Position numbers and translations under genes: made by a program. Under the pieces are notes generated by a model. That model was not told the origin of the DNA, made no database searches, and saw nothing but the letters and a program-made list of their open reading frames with translations. Below, in pieces: positions 41,193-49,483 of a stretch of 64,000 nt of DNA (position 1 is its first letter; each line of letters starts with the position of its first letter). Source of the DNA: Mariniphaga sp964559175. GTDB lineage: Bacteria; Bacteroidota; Bacteroidia; Bacteroidales; Prolixibacteraceae. Location: the NCBI GenBank assembly GCA_964559175.1, contig CAZLGT010000010.1:33978-97977 (forward strand), read 5' to 3'.

Positions 41193-42015
41193 ACTTAATT
41201 CCGTCGGATTTAAAATCGATAAGCCGCTTTTTATAAAGATTGCCAACTGCCTTTTTGAAATTCTTTTTACTAATTCCCAGCAAAGCCTGAATAATTTCGG
41301 GGGAGGTTTTGTCGTTTAATGCAAGGAAGCCGTTATTTTCGCGCAGCGTTTCCATCAGCTTTTCAGAAATGGGGTCAATTTTTTCGTAACCCGGTTTTTC
41401 CAGCAATAAATCAATTTTATCGTCGTCCCTTATTTTATTGATAAAACCTTCCAACTTTTCGCCTGGCGACAACATTCTGAAAACCTGATTTTTATACAAA
41501 ATCCCCCAATGCTGGTAGTTCACTATAGCTTTGTAACCGATTTCTGTTTCTTCGGCAATAAGCAGTTTCACTTTTTCGCCGGGCTGATAATCGGGAGGAA
41601 CATTGTCCAAAAACTTGTCAACTTTTGCAGATGCGGCAATGCGGTTGGTTAATTTATCCAGAAATACATAAACCAGGTATTGTCTGTCTTCCGTCATTTT
41701 TGCTTTTTGTTCGCTCATGGGCACCAGCAAATCTTTGGGCAGGCCCCAGTCGAGAAAAGCCCCGAACCGATTGGTTTCAATCACTCTCAGAAAGGCAAAT
41801 TCGCCCACCATGGCCAGCGGGTTTTCGGTGGTTGCCACCAGCCGGTCTTCCGAATCGGTATAAATGAACACCGTAGCCTGCTCACTGGCTTTTACCTCAT
41901 CGGTTACAAACTTGCGGGGCATTAAAATTTCGCCCAGGTTTTCGCCATCGAGGTAAACCCCGTTCTCCGTTTCCCGAACTACGTTCAGGGTATTTATTTT
42001 GCCTATTTCTGCCAT
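41185..42015 (-). CDS. CvfB-family S1 RNA-binding protein
   Basis: 276 residues from the ATG at 42015; an in-frame start seven codons upstream is less likely. Tandem S1-like domains are visible: residues 1-60, then a clear S1 (65-130; AFLRVIETNRFGAFLDWGLPKDLLVPMSEQ) and another (about 140-210; EIGYKAIVNYQHWGILYKNQVF), ending in a winged-helix-like domain (about 220-276). The type protein, CvfB of Gram-positive cocci, binds RNA and affects virulence gene expression; the role in Bacteroidota is unstudied. The stop codon lies inside a repeat element. Confidence 0.9.
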   Translation of the reverse strand: MAEIGKINTLNVVRETENGVYLDGENLGEILMPRKFVTDEVKASEQATVFIYTDSEDRLVATTENPLAMVGEFAFLRVIETNRFGAFLDWGLPKDLLVPMSEQKAKMTEDRQYLVYVFLDKLTNRIAASAKVDKFLDNVPPDYQPGEKVKLLIAEETEIGYKAIVNYQHWGILYKNQVFRMLSPGEKLEGFINKIRDDDKIDLLLEKPGYEKIDPISEKLMETLRENNGFLALNDKTSPEIIQALLGISKKNFKKAVGNLYKKRLIDFKSDGIKLL

Positions 42016-42139
42016 GGTATTTTTATTTTTCGACACTTAATTTGCTGTTATTCAGCAAAAATGAGAAATATTCTTTTTTGAAAGGTGAAAAATTTTTACT
42101 TTTACAAAAATAGGACAGAACTTTAAAAACCAAAAAACT

Positions 42140-42829
42140 ATGAATTCTAAAAATTTAAGCTTTTTTTTCTTGGAACAACTATTTATTTTAATTCTTCTCC
42201 TTCCTCTTATTTCAATAGGACAAACAAACGAAGCAACATGGAATTATCCGGTACATCCCGGTACAGAAGAATGGAAACAACTCGACTTTTTCTCAGAAAG
42301 ACTGGATGCTTTTAATATTCCAGACAGTATTCTAACAGAGATTACCACTGAAAACCTCGTAAAGACTTGTCTTAAATATCCCTGGTGGATTTTAATTACC
42401 AGCCGCGACAATAACCAGGCTGGATACGATTATTTAAAATCCGTGTTTAATGGATTTCGGGAATTGGAGAAAAGGAAAGATGCCGGGAAGGAATTATTAA
42501 GAGTTTATGCGAAAATGCTACCGGAAAATATTGATAGATATACAACACTGGTAGAGCAAGGTGTATTTAGTTTTCAATTTACCTATATCGAAATATTATT
42601 AGCTCAAACAAATATTTTGAAAAATCTGGATGAGAAAAATTTTATGCATCTATTAAAAAAAGCATCATCTGTTTATAAAGAAAAATCAAAAGCTTTTGAT
42701 AAATTCTCCTATTATGGAATGGCCAATAGTTGTTTGATTTTATCCAGAATCCTTGAATTAAAGGCCTACTATGAATTTAATATGCTGACCAATAATTTTC
42801 CTGAATTAATAAACTTTAATAAACTTTAA
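42140..42829 (+). CDS. Exported hypothetical protein, probably truncated by a 10-bp duplication
   Basis: 229 residues as read, with a signal peptide (FFLEQLFILILLLPLISIGQ). It is homologous in outline to the next gene: both have an LVKTC or LVEAG start of the core, a GYD...F.EL..R.DA region and a helical end. The tail is abnormal. AAACTTTAAT occurs twice in tandem at 42811-42830, and the stop falls in the second copy. Removing one copy lets the frame continue 24 codons to a TAG at 42903, giving about 251 residues, closer to its neighbour's 245. The family is not known to me. Confidence 0.75.
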   Translation: MNSKNLSFFFLEQLFILILLLPLISIGQTNEATWNYPVHPGTEEWKQLDFFSERLDAFNIPDSILTEITTENLVKTCLKYPWWILITSRDNNQAGYDYLKSVFNGFRELEKRKDAGKELLRVYAKMLPENIDRYTTLVEQGVFSFQFTYIEILLAQTNILKNLDEKNFMHLLKKASSVYKEKSKAFDKFSYYGMANSCLILSRILELKAYYEFNMLTNNFPELINFNKL

Positions 42830-42830
42830 T
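42811..42830 (+). repeat. 10-bp tandem duplication causing a frameshift
   Basis: AAACTTTAAT is present twice, back to back. The duplication shifts the frame of the gene at 42140 so that TAA at 42827 ends it early; with one copy the frame is open to 42905. Confidence 0.85.
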
Positions 42831-42909
42831 AAAAAAGGAAACTCTACTAATAAGATATTACTTGACCGCATTTATCTTGAATCTACCAACTTATTTTTAA
42901 AATAGTTCT

Positions 42910-43647
42910 ATGAAACGATATCTAATTCCTATGCTCTTCATTATTTCGCTTTTATCGTGTAATAAAGAGCCCGAACCGGAACTTGAGCCTTGCGAATTAT
43001 ATGCAACAGGTATTTATAATGATACAATTCCCGGAGAAACACCCAAAAAATTTTGGCCGTGCATGAACACTGAGGATCTTGTTGAAGCAGGTTCGTATAA
43101 CTTTCCTGCTTTATACATGTTGATGGGCGGATGTTGTGGACTGCAAAGTGGATACGACTTATGCAGAAATAAATATTCATGGTTTACAGAGCTCGAAAAT
43201 CGTGAAGATGCCTTGGAATACCTGATTGCCAAATATGCATTAATCGATACGGTTAACTACGATATGGAATTATTGCCTATTGAATGGGGAGGATATAAGT
43301 TTTATACCTACAACCTCGAAGTTTTCCTTGCACAGGAAGCCTTTTTGAGTGGTGCAACCGACGAACAACGCCTAGAATTGTTAGATGAACTTTTTGAAAA
43401 GCAGGAAGTAAGAAAAGGAGAACCGGGCGACTACTTTGTGGAAGGTCCTACATTTACAATGGGCCGCGTGATGTATTATAACAATTATCAACCGCTTATT
43501 GATAGCATGGAACAGAACTTTGAGATTAAAACGTTAGTTGAACTTGGCAGCCTGTCGATAGGCTCGGAAGAGGATAGACAAGCCCAAATCTCTGTTTTCG
43601 ATTTAGCCAATAAATTTATTAATGAACTAAAAATGAAATCAGAATGA
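42910..43647 (+). CDS. Lipoprotein of unknown function, paralogue of the gene at 42140
   Basis: 245 residues with a lipoprotein signal (lipobox SLLSC, Cys17). The body shares its layout with the preceding gene, including CCGLQSGYDLCRNKYSWFTELENREDALEYLIAKY and a helical C-terminal end. It is intact, unlike its neighbour. Its last bases overlap the start of the next gene by 4 (ATGA), so the two are coupled. Related proteins that I recall occur beside secreted papain-like or sorting-domain proteins in Bacteroidota; no function is known. Confidence 0.75.
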   Translation: MKRYLIPMLFIISLLSCNKEPEPELEPCELYATGIYNDTIPGETPKKFWPCMNTEDLVEAGSYNFPALYMLMGGCCGLQSGYDLCRNKYSWFTELENREDALEYLIAKYALIDTVNYDMELLPIEWGGYKFYTYNLEVFLAQEAFLSGATDEQRLELLDELFEKQEVRKGEPGDYFVEGPTFTMGRVMYYNNYQPLIDSMEQNFEIKTLVELGSLSIGSEEDRQAQISVFDLANKFINELKMKSE

Positions 43648-45191
43648 AACGAATATTATTTCTTTTACTATTTACTGTAATTTATTTGGTATCTTTAAGT
43701 CAAGCTACCCGAAAAACTCCAACTGGAGTATTAATATATGTCGAAGATAATGAAGAAGAATTTTCTGATTCACAAATAGCTGCGGGCAATGCATTCTGGA
43801 TGGATTCGATAATTAATGCTGGTTGGTCTGCAGACACTCTTGCTGGCGTTTCTTCTACGTATAATTGTCACGGTTATGCCTGGCACATGTCTGATGGTGG
43901 AGACACCGTGAGAATCCCATATGAACCAGTGGTTGCAAAATATTTTAATGGACTAAATGCTACCTATAAACAAGTTAATAATTCAGGAAAATATACAAAG
44001 GTATATTATAATGGTGCCCAACATTCTGCAGTAGTTGATCCGGATTATCCGAATTGAGTTATATCAAAATGGGGATCTGGGCCGCTGGTTCGGCATTTAC
44101 CTAATGATTGCCCGTATAATGATTATTATACATATCCCTTAGAATATTACGAACTCATTATGGATAGTTTACCCAATAGCGTTTCCAAAGGCTGTGCCGT
44201 TGATATATCAACTCTTGACATAACGGGGGCAACTTACAATTGGACAGGCGATAATAGTTATGTTTGCGCTGTGGGGAATACTTCTACCGGTTCAGTTACC
44301 GGGTTAAATATAACACCACTTTATGGCAAAGGTGAAGCGAAAGTAAAAATTACCAGTCCATATTCACAAACAACCGTTAAAGGCATCAAGGAAATTGCTG
44401 TGACTTCACAACCTGCAAGCCCTGTTATTTCAGGACCAACTTTAGTTTGTTCAGGAGGTGCAAATTTTACCCTGAATAATGTCCCTGAAGGCAACGCTGT
44501 TACCTGGTCATCCAGTTCAAATTTAAGCACTTCTGATCCTCACACCAATCCATGCACCTTTGTTTCTATCGGAAATGGAAGTGGCTGGATAGAAGCAAGT
44601 GTATCGACTGGTTGTGCTGATAATATGTTTACCATCAGCCGATACGATGTTTGGAGCGGCGCTCCTGTTTTAACCTCTATGTCGGGACCAACAAGTACAC
44701 CAAATTACCAGTGGGCAATATATTCTGCCGATCCTTACAATTCATTAATGGGTTTGCAAACCGCCGATTATAACTGGACATTGTCTCCATTAAACGGAAA
44801 CTCTCTTTATCAATATGGAAGATACCTCGATATTGCTTTCTATAATTCAGGGTATTATCGGCTTGTAGTGAATGCTGAAAATACTTGCGGCACCAGTGGA
44901 TATCTTTATAAATATATAAATGTGTATGATGCAAAAAGTTTGTCAATCACACCAAATCCCGCCAATGGTGAAGTGACTGTCGCAATTGAATCGACTGATA
45001 AAAACGAACTTATTGTTTCAGAATGGGATTTGGAAGTCTTTTCCGAAACAATGTTGTTGAAAACAAAGAAAACCAAGTTGAAAGGCAATAGCACAACCAT
45101 CCAAACTTCCGGCTGGAAAGAAGGAATTTATATGGTGCGTGTAAAATATAAAGATGAAATATTAACCGGAAAACTTATTGTGAAGCGATAG
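43644..45191 (+). pseudogene. Type IX-secreted protein interrupted by an in-frame TGA
   Basis: One reading frame of 516 codons broken only by TGA at 44055-44057 (codon 138). Before it: a signal peptide (MKRILFLLLFTVIYLVSLSQ) and a domain with YNCHGYAWHMSDGG and GAQHSAVV. Straight after the stop the frame continues ISKWGSGPLVRHLPNDCPY, which belongs to the same kind of domain, then Ig-like repeats (about 220-430) and a type A sorting domain at the C terminus (SLSITPNPANGEVTVAI...GIYMVRVKYKDEILTGKLIVKR). As written, only a 137-residue N-terminal piece is made, and an internal start at 44160 has no signal peptide. Sequencing error is an alternative. Confidence 0.82.
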
Positions 45192-45291
45192 AATTTTTTT
45201 ACTTGTAATTAACCAAACTTTCAGAATTTCATTCAGAAGTCTGAAGGACTCCAATGGAGAACCGTAGTTAATAAAACAATAATAATTAATT

Positions 45292-46005
45292 ATGAACTTA
45301 AAATTTTCAAAAATTAAAACACCATTTTTAACACTACTAACTTTTATGCTGCTTTTTGCAGCCTGCGAAAAAGACCCGTTTGAAGCCAGCTCCGGCACCT
45401 TTACCGACGAGCGCGACGGCCGCGAATACAAATGGGTAAAAATTGGCGACCAGATTTGGATGGCCGAAAACCTGGCCTATGTACCCTTTGTGTGCGCACT
45501 CGAATCGCAGTGCGGAATCTGGATATACGGTTACGACGGCGAAGGTTCTTATGGCACCAACTACCACACCTATGGCGCACTCTATGACTGGGAAACCACC
45601 ATGGAAGTATGCCCCGAAGGCTGGCATCTCCCCTCCGATGAGGAATGGATGGAACTCGAACGTTACCTTGGAATGAAAGAAAAAGAAATTGATCTTTGGG
45701 CATGCAGAGGATCAGATGTAAACATTGGAGGGAAACTTGCTGCAACAGGTAATAATTACTGGAGTGAATCATTTGTAAGGACAAATGAAACTGGCTTTAC
45801 TGCTTTACCTGGAGGAGAAAGAAATATCTGGAATGTTGAAGATATGTTTCATTTCAAATCAATAAATAGCATTTCAACATTTTGGACTAGTTCTGACTTT
45901 GATGAAAAACATGCCATAAACAGAACAATTGTAAATGGTGGTTGCATACGTAGGATGATAGAATTCAAAAATGCTGGCTTTTCAATAAGATGTATTAAAA
46001 ACTAA
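45292..46005 (+). CDS. FISUMP-domain lipoprotein, copy A
   Basis: 237 residues with a lipobox (MLLFAAC) at about residue 25. The Fibrobacter-succinogenes major paralogous (FISUMP) domain is recognised by KIGDQIWMAENLAY, NYHTYGALYDWETTMEVCPEGWHLPSDEEWMELE and the end ISTFWTSSDFD...GFSIRCIKN. Such domains are surface-exposed and usually occur in large paralogous sets; their role is unknown. The first 115 or so residues are nearly identical to copy B, but the rest differs, and the DNA of the shared part is richer in G+C than the diverged 3' part. Confidence 0.87.
   Translation: MNLKFSKIKTPFLTLLTFMLLFAACEKDPFEASSGTFTDERDGREYKWVKIGDQIWMAENLAYVPFVCALESQCGIWIYGYDGEGSYGTNYHTYGALYDWETTMEVCPEGWHLPSDEEWMELERYLGMKEKEIDLWACRGSDVNIGGKLAATGNNYWSESFVRTNETGFTALPGGERNIWNVEDMFHFKSINSISTFWTSSDFDEKHAINRTIVNGGCIRRMIEFKNAGFSIRCIKN
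45330..45680 (+). repeat. Duplicated 5' module of FISUMP genes, copy A
   Basis: 351 bases that align without gaps to 46037-46387 (offset 707). They cover the end of the signal sequence through the WHLPSDEEWMELER segment. Similarity falls off sharply after 45680. Confidence 0.85.
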
Positions 46006-46022
46006 TCATAAAAAGTATAACA

Positions 46023-46703
46023 ATGAAATTTATAATAACACTACTAACTTTAATGCTGCTTTTTGCAGCCTGCGAAAAAGACCCGTTTGAAGCCAGCTCC
46101 GGTACCTTTACCGATGAGCGCGACGGCCGCGAATACAAATGGGTAAAAATAGGCGACCAGATTTGGATGGCCGAAAACCTGGCCTATGTGCCCTATGTGT
46201 GCGCTCCCGACTCGCAGTGCGGAATCTGGATATACGGTTACAACGGCGAAGGTTCTTATGGCACCAACTACCACACCTACGGCGCCCTGTACGACTTTGA
46301 AACTGCCATGGAAGTGTGCCCCGAAGGCTGGCACCTCCCTTCCGACGAAGAATGGATGGAACTGGAACGTTTCCTGGGAATGGAAGAAGACGCACTTTAT
46401 GATATGGACAATCTCTTTCGCGGTCAAGTATCAGGAATAGGTGGAAAACTAAAAGAAACAGGACTAACTTATTGGAAGGCACCAAATGAAGGTGCAACCA
46501 ATGAGACTGGATTTTCCGCATTACCGGGAGGAGGAAAATACAACAGATATCTTTCAATTAAAGAGGTCGGATGTTTTTGGACTTCTACTAAACAAGATTC
46601 AAATGAGGCAATTACAAGGATTTATTCTTCAAATCACGGAGGTAGTGGTAGATATACTAATAATTTAAGAGATGGTTTATCTGTACGCTGTGTTAAAAAT
46701 TAA
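46023..46703 (+). CDS. FISUMP-domain lipoprotein, copy B
   Basis: 226 residues with a lipobox (MLLFAAC). It has the same domain as copy A: KIGDQIWMAENLAYVPYVC, then TYGALYDFETAMEVCPEGWHLPS, then GGGKYNRYLSIKEVGCFWTST and the end DGLSVRCVKN. It starts 17 bases after copy A. The 5' module is nearly identical to copy A while the 3' part keeps only the fold-defining residues, which points to recent gene conversion or duplication of the 5' half. Confidence 0.87.
   Translation: MKFIITLLTLMLLFAACEKDPFEASSGTFTDERDGREYKWVKIGDQIWMAENLAYVPYVCAPDSQCGIWIYGYNGEGSYGTNYHTYGALYDFETAMEVCPEGWHLPSDEEWMELERFLGMEEDALYDMDNLFRGQVSGIGGKLKETGLTYWKAPNEGATNETGFSALPGGGKYNRYLSIKEVGCFWTSTKQDSNEAITRIYSSNHGGSGRYTNNLRDGLSVRCVKN
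46037..46387 (+). repeat. Duplicated 5' module of FISUMP genes, copy B
   Basis: Partner of 45330-45680. Most differences between the copies are single bases, several silent. The boundary at the 3' side is abrupt. Confidence 0.85.
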
Positions 46704-46740
46704 AAATAACCTTTTATAAACCTTAAAAATAACCATAGAA

Positions 46741-47067
46741 ATGAAAAAGTTAATAATCACCCTAATAATGATAACAGGCATTAATTTTACTTTACTGGCA
46801 CAACCTTCATTTTTTTCCTGGCAAAGACCGCAAGATGGTGATAATAGAGGAAATAATTACATCTCCCCGAAAAAGGATCAAGGTGAACAAAGCCCCTGTC
46901 ATATTTTTGCAGCCGTAGCAGCCGTTGAGGCAATGAGTCACATTTATTTCAATAAACCTTTTTCAATAGGTTCTAATGGGATAGACCTTGCAGAAAGGGA
47001 GATTTATTCGTGGTGTTCGGGTTATGGAGGCCCCCAGGGTTCGGCAAATATTGAAGAATTTGAATAA
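46741..47067 (+). pseudogene. Truncated secreted papain-like peptidase
   Basis: 108 residues: a signal peptide (MKKLIITLIMITGINFTLLAQ), then KKDQGEQSPCHIFAAVAAVEAM, the Gln...Cys helix of C1 peptidases (with CHIF for the usual CWAF), then DLAEREIYSWCSG, typical of the region after it. The frame then stops at 47065. No His or Asn catalytic segment follows in any frame before the convergent GH43-like gene, so this is a fragment. It belongs to the exported-protein island at 42-47 kb. Confidence 0.75.
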
Positions 47068-47181
47068 AAACTCTCTGCAATTTTTTTACAGGGGATCGTA
47101 TAAATAATTTTACTGGGTGTTTTCTAATTCTCTATTAATTATTGTGCAATAGAAATACCCTTACCCTAAGTAAAGCTATAA

Positions 47182-48126
47182 CTATGGAGCTACCTCCAAA
47201 AGCTTTTCAAAAATTTTCTTTGGCACCTTAAAAACCGTCCCGTGCCTTGTTCCTTCCGGGAAATGAATCTGGCCGGAAATGTCTTCCCAGTTTTCGAGGT
47301 CGGACGAACGCACAGCGCCCATATTATGATCGATGTATTTATCGAAATAGACCACCCAGTGTTCACCGATTTTCACCGGAGTCGGTCCTTCGGCCCAGTA
47401 ATCACCTGTGATGGGCTCTGAAGCTTTACTGTAACCTCCGGTAAGCCGGTCGCTGGTAGCTACACGAATATTTTTCTCGGCCGGATGCCGGGTTTCATCT
47501 TTCAGAAAAAGAATGTATTTCCCGTCTTCCTTCACCAGCGTGCCGTCAATTACATTAAAACTCTGGTCGTAAAACAATTGGGTTTCGCTGAAGGTTTCAA
47601 AATCTTTGGTGGTTACGTAATACATGCGGTGGTTGTAGCCATCGTCGCCGGTGGATGCACTTTCGGGAAACCGGCCGGGGATGGTGGTTGACCAGAAAAT
47701 CATGTACCGTTCCGATTCGTCATCGTAAAAAACCTCCGGCGCCCAGCAGTTGCGGGCCGTGGGTTCGTGCTCCATCACCGGAATGTACTTTTGCTCCGAC
47801 CAGTGAATCAAATCCTCCGAACTGGCGTACCCGATTCCCTTTTCGTTCCAGCTTACCGTCCACACCATGTGAAAATTGCCGTCGGGACCGGAAATGATGC
47901 AGGGGTCGCGCATAAGTTTGTCGTTGCCCACCTGCGGCGTTAAAAACGATTGATTATTGTTCAGCGCCTCCCAGGTTAAACCGTCGTAACTGTAAGCCAG
48001 GTGCAAACCATCTTCGCCGTTTCCCTGGAAAAAGGAAAACAGAAAAATATCCTTTTCTTTTTGAGCTAAAACCTGCAAATTAAAAATGCATATAGAAATT
48101 AGGGTAAAAATGTATTTTGCTACCAT
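47182..48126 (-). CDS. Glycoside hydrolase family 43-like secreted enzyme
   Basis: 314 residues with a signal peptide (MVAKYIFTLISICIFNLQVLA). It has a five-bladed propeller pattern: FQGNGEDGLHLAYSYDGLTWEAL, LMRDPCIISGPDGNFHMVWTVSWNEKGIGYASSEDLIHW, NCWAPEVFYDDESERYMIFWS and WAEGPTPVKIGEHWVVYFD. The Asp in MRDPCI and the Glu residues in WAPEVF and AEGPTP fit the GH43 catalytic triad (Asp, Asp/Glu, Glu). Likely an arabinosidase or related enzyme; it could act with the GH51 enzyme at 39392. The substrate cannot be set. Confidence 0.88.
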   Translation of the reverse strand: MVAKYIFTLISICIFNLQVLAQKEKDIFLFSFFQGNGEDGLHLAYSYDGLTWEALNNNQSFLTPQVGNDKLMRDPCIISGPDGNFHMVWTVSWNEKGIGYASSEDLIHWSEQKYIPVMEHEPTARNCWAPEVFYDDESERYMIFWSTTIPGRFPESASTGDDGYNHRMYYVTTKDFETFSETQLFYDQSFNVIDGTLVKEDGKYILFLKDETRHPAEKNIRVATSDRLTGGYSKASEPITGDYWAEGPTPVKIGEHWVVYFDKYIDHNMGAVRSSDLENWEDISGQIHFPEGTRHGTVFKVPKKIFEKLLEVAP

Positions 48127-48168
48127 ATTATTAATTTGAATTTCTTGGACTCTGAACTTTAAACTTTG

Positions 48169-48186
48169 TCCCGATAGCTATCGGGA
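48169..48186. repeat. 18-bp perfect palindrome after the SUI1 gene
   Basis: TCCCGATAGCTATCGGGA reads the same on both strands and lies 8 bases past the end of the SUI1 gene. It could fold as a transcript-end hairpin, but no T-run follows on the gene's strand. This motif is a familiar dispersed repeat in Bacteroidota, as I recall. Confidence 0.6.
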
Positions 48187-48194
48187 TGAACTCA

Positions 48195-48536
48195 CTACCC
48201 TCCCGACCTCTTCACTTTGTACCCTTCCGCTTTCAGCAATTCCATCACCCGTTCGCGAAAATCGCCCTGAATGAGAATTTCACCGTCTTTCACAGAACCA
48301 CCCACGCCGCATTTGGTTTTCAGCATTTTCCCCAGTTCTTTTAAATCGTCTTCATCGCCCACAAAACCGGTAACCAGCGTAACACTTTTGCCTTTCCGTT
48401 TTTTGCGGTCGAGCATTACAATCAGCTTTTGCTGCTGCGGTGGCAACGTTTTTTCTTCTTCATTCTCAGTTTCATACCTAAAATCCGGATTGGTGGAATA
48501 CACCATGCCCAGTCGGTCTTTCCAGTCGTTTGCCAT
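48195..48536 (-). CDS. SUI1/YciH-family translation factor-like protein
   Basis: 113 residues. The C-terminal 80 form a SUI1 (eIF1-like) domain: QKLIVMLDRKKRKGKSVTLVTGFVGDEDDLKELGKMLKTKCGVGG, followed by GEILIQGDFRERVMELLKAEGYKVK. In bacteria these proteins (YciH) are thought to affect start-codon selection under stress. The N-terminal 30 residues are charged and probably disordered. It is followed by a palindrome and transcribed away from the MBL gene. Confidence 0.92.
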   Translation of the reverse strand: MANDWKDRLGMVYSTNPDFRYETENEEEKTLPPQQQKLIVMLDRKKRKGKSVTLVTGFVGDEDDLKELGKMLKTKCGVGGSVKDGEILIQGDFRERVMELLKAEGYKVKRSGG

Positions 48537-48625
48537 GTTCTTTTTCTTTCTGTTCAGGTGAACAAAGTTAGTTTTCTATACCAATTTTTTGTAACTTTTG
48601 GCTCGAATTTAAAAATGAAAACGAA

Positions 48626-49477
48626 ATGAGAACCATAGTTATTCAAATCATTCTCGCAGCAATGCTGTCGTTTGCGGCATTCAGTCAGCAGCAGGAAACC
48701 CCGCCCATTACCGTTGAAAAAATATCAGACAACCTTTACCAGCTTTTGGGAGGCCGGGGTGCGAACGGCGGATTTTACATTGGCCAAAACGAAGTGCTTG
48801 TCATTGACTCAAAAATGGATAAAGAGTCGGTGGAAGGCATTTTCACAGCCATTCAGGGTTTTACCAAAAAGCCGGTCAGGTATCTGATAAATACCCATGC
48901 CGATGGCGACCATGTAAACGGCAATGAATTTTTCCCCGGAGATGTGACCATTATCGCCCACGAAAACTGCCGAAAGGAATTTTTCCATCCCGGCCGCGAT
49001 GGTTCTCCTTCGCGGTGGAACAGTGAAGAATTGCTGCCGTTTGTTCCGCAGGTAACTTTTAACGACAAATTGTATCTGCACATGGGCAACCAAACCGTTG
49101 AAATGTATTATTTCGGTATTGGCCACACCACCGGCGATATTGTGGTGTATTTCCCAAATGAAAAAACCGCATTTATTGGCGACCAGGTTTTTAAAGGGCG
49201 TCCGCAACTGATTCACTCCTACAAAGGCGGAAATTCGTTTGAACATGTAAAAACCACCGAAAAAATGCTGGAAACACTCGACGCCGTTCAGTTTTGCAGT
49301 GGTCATGCCGACATTATGACACGCGAAGACATTGAACAGCATTTGGTTGAAATGAAGAAATTTCAGCAGAAAGTAAAAAAACTGGTTAACGATGGAAAAA
49401 CACTGGAAGAAACCCAGGCTGAATTTAACGAAAATGAAGCAAGGCTGGTAGAATCAGTTTATGGTGAGCTGAAGTAG
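48626..49477 (+). CDS. Exported metallo-beta-lactamase-fold hydrolase
   Basis: 283 residues with a signal peptide (MRTIVIQIILAAMLSFAAFSQ). The metal-binding motif reads NTHADGDHVNGN near residue 92, i.e. H-x-D-x-D-H where the common form is H-x-H-x-D-H. The downstream His in FGIGHTTGDIVV, Asp in FIGDQVF and His in SGHADI complete two sites. The Asp substitution in the first motif is seen in some subgroups but may change metal use. The substrate is unknown. It is convergent with the esterase gene with a 6-base gap. Confidence 0.88.
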   Translation: MRTIVIQIILAAMLSFAAFSQQQETPPITVEKISDNLYQLLGGRGANGGFYIGQNEVLVIDSKMDKESVEGIFTAIQGFTKKPVRYLINTHADGDHVNGNEFFPGDVTIIAHENCRKEFFHPGRDGSPSRWNSEELLPFVPQVTFNDKLYLHMGNQTVEMYYFGIGHTTGDIVVYFPNEKTAFIGDQVFKGRPQLIHSYKGGNSFEHVKTTEKMLETLDAVQFCSGHADIMTREDIEQHLVEMKKFQQKVKKLVNDGKTLEETQAEFNENEARLVESVYGELK

Positions 49478-49483
49478 ATTTTT

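Noticed and set aside
44160..45191. Independent gene starting at the ATG at 44160
   Set aside because: It has no signal peptide although it ends in a type IX sorting domain, and it is in frame with the upstream gene across a single TGA.
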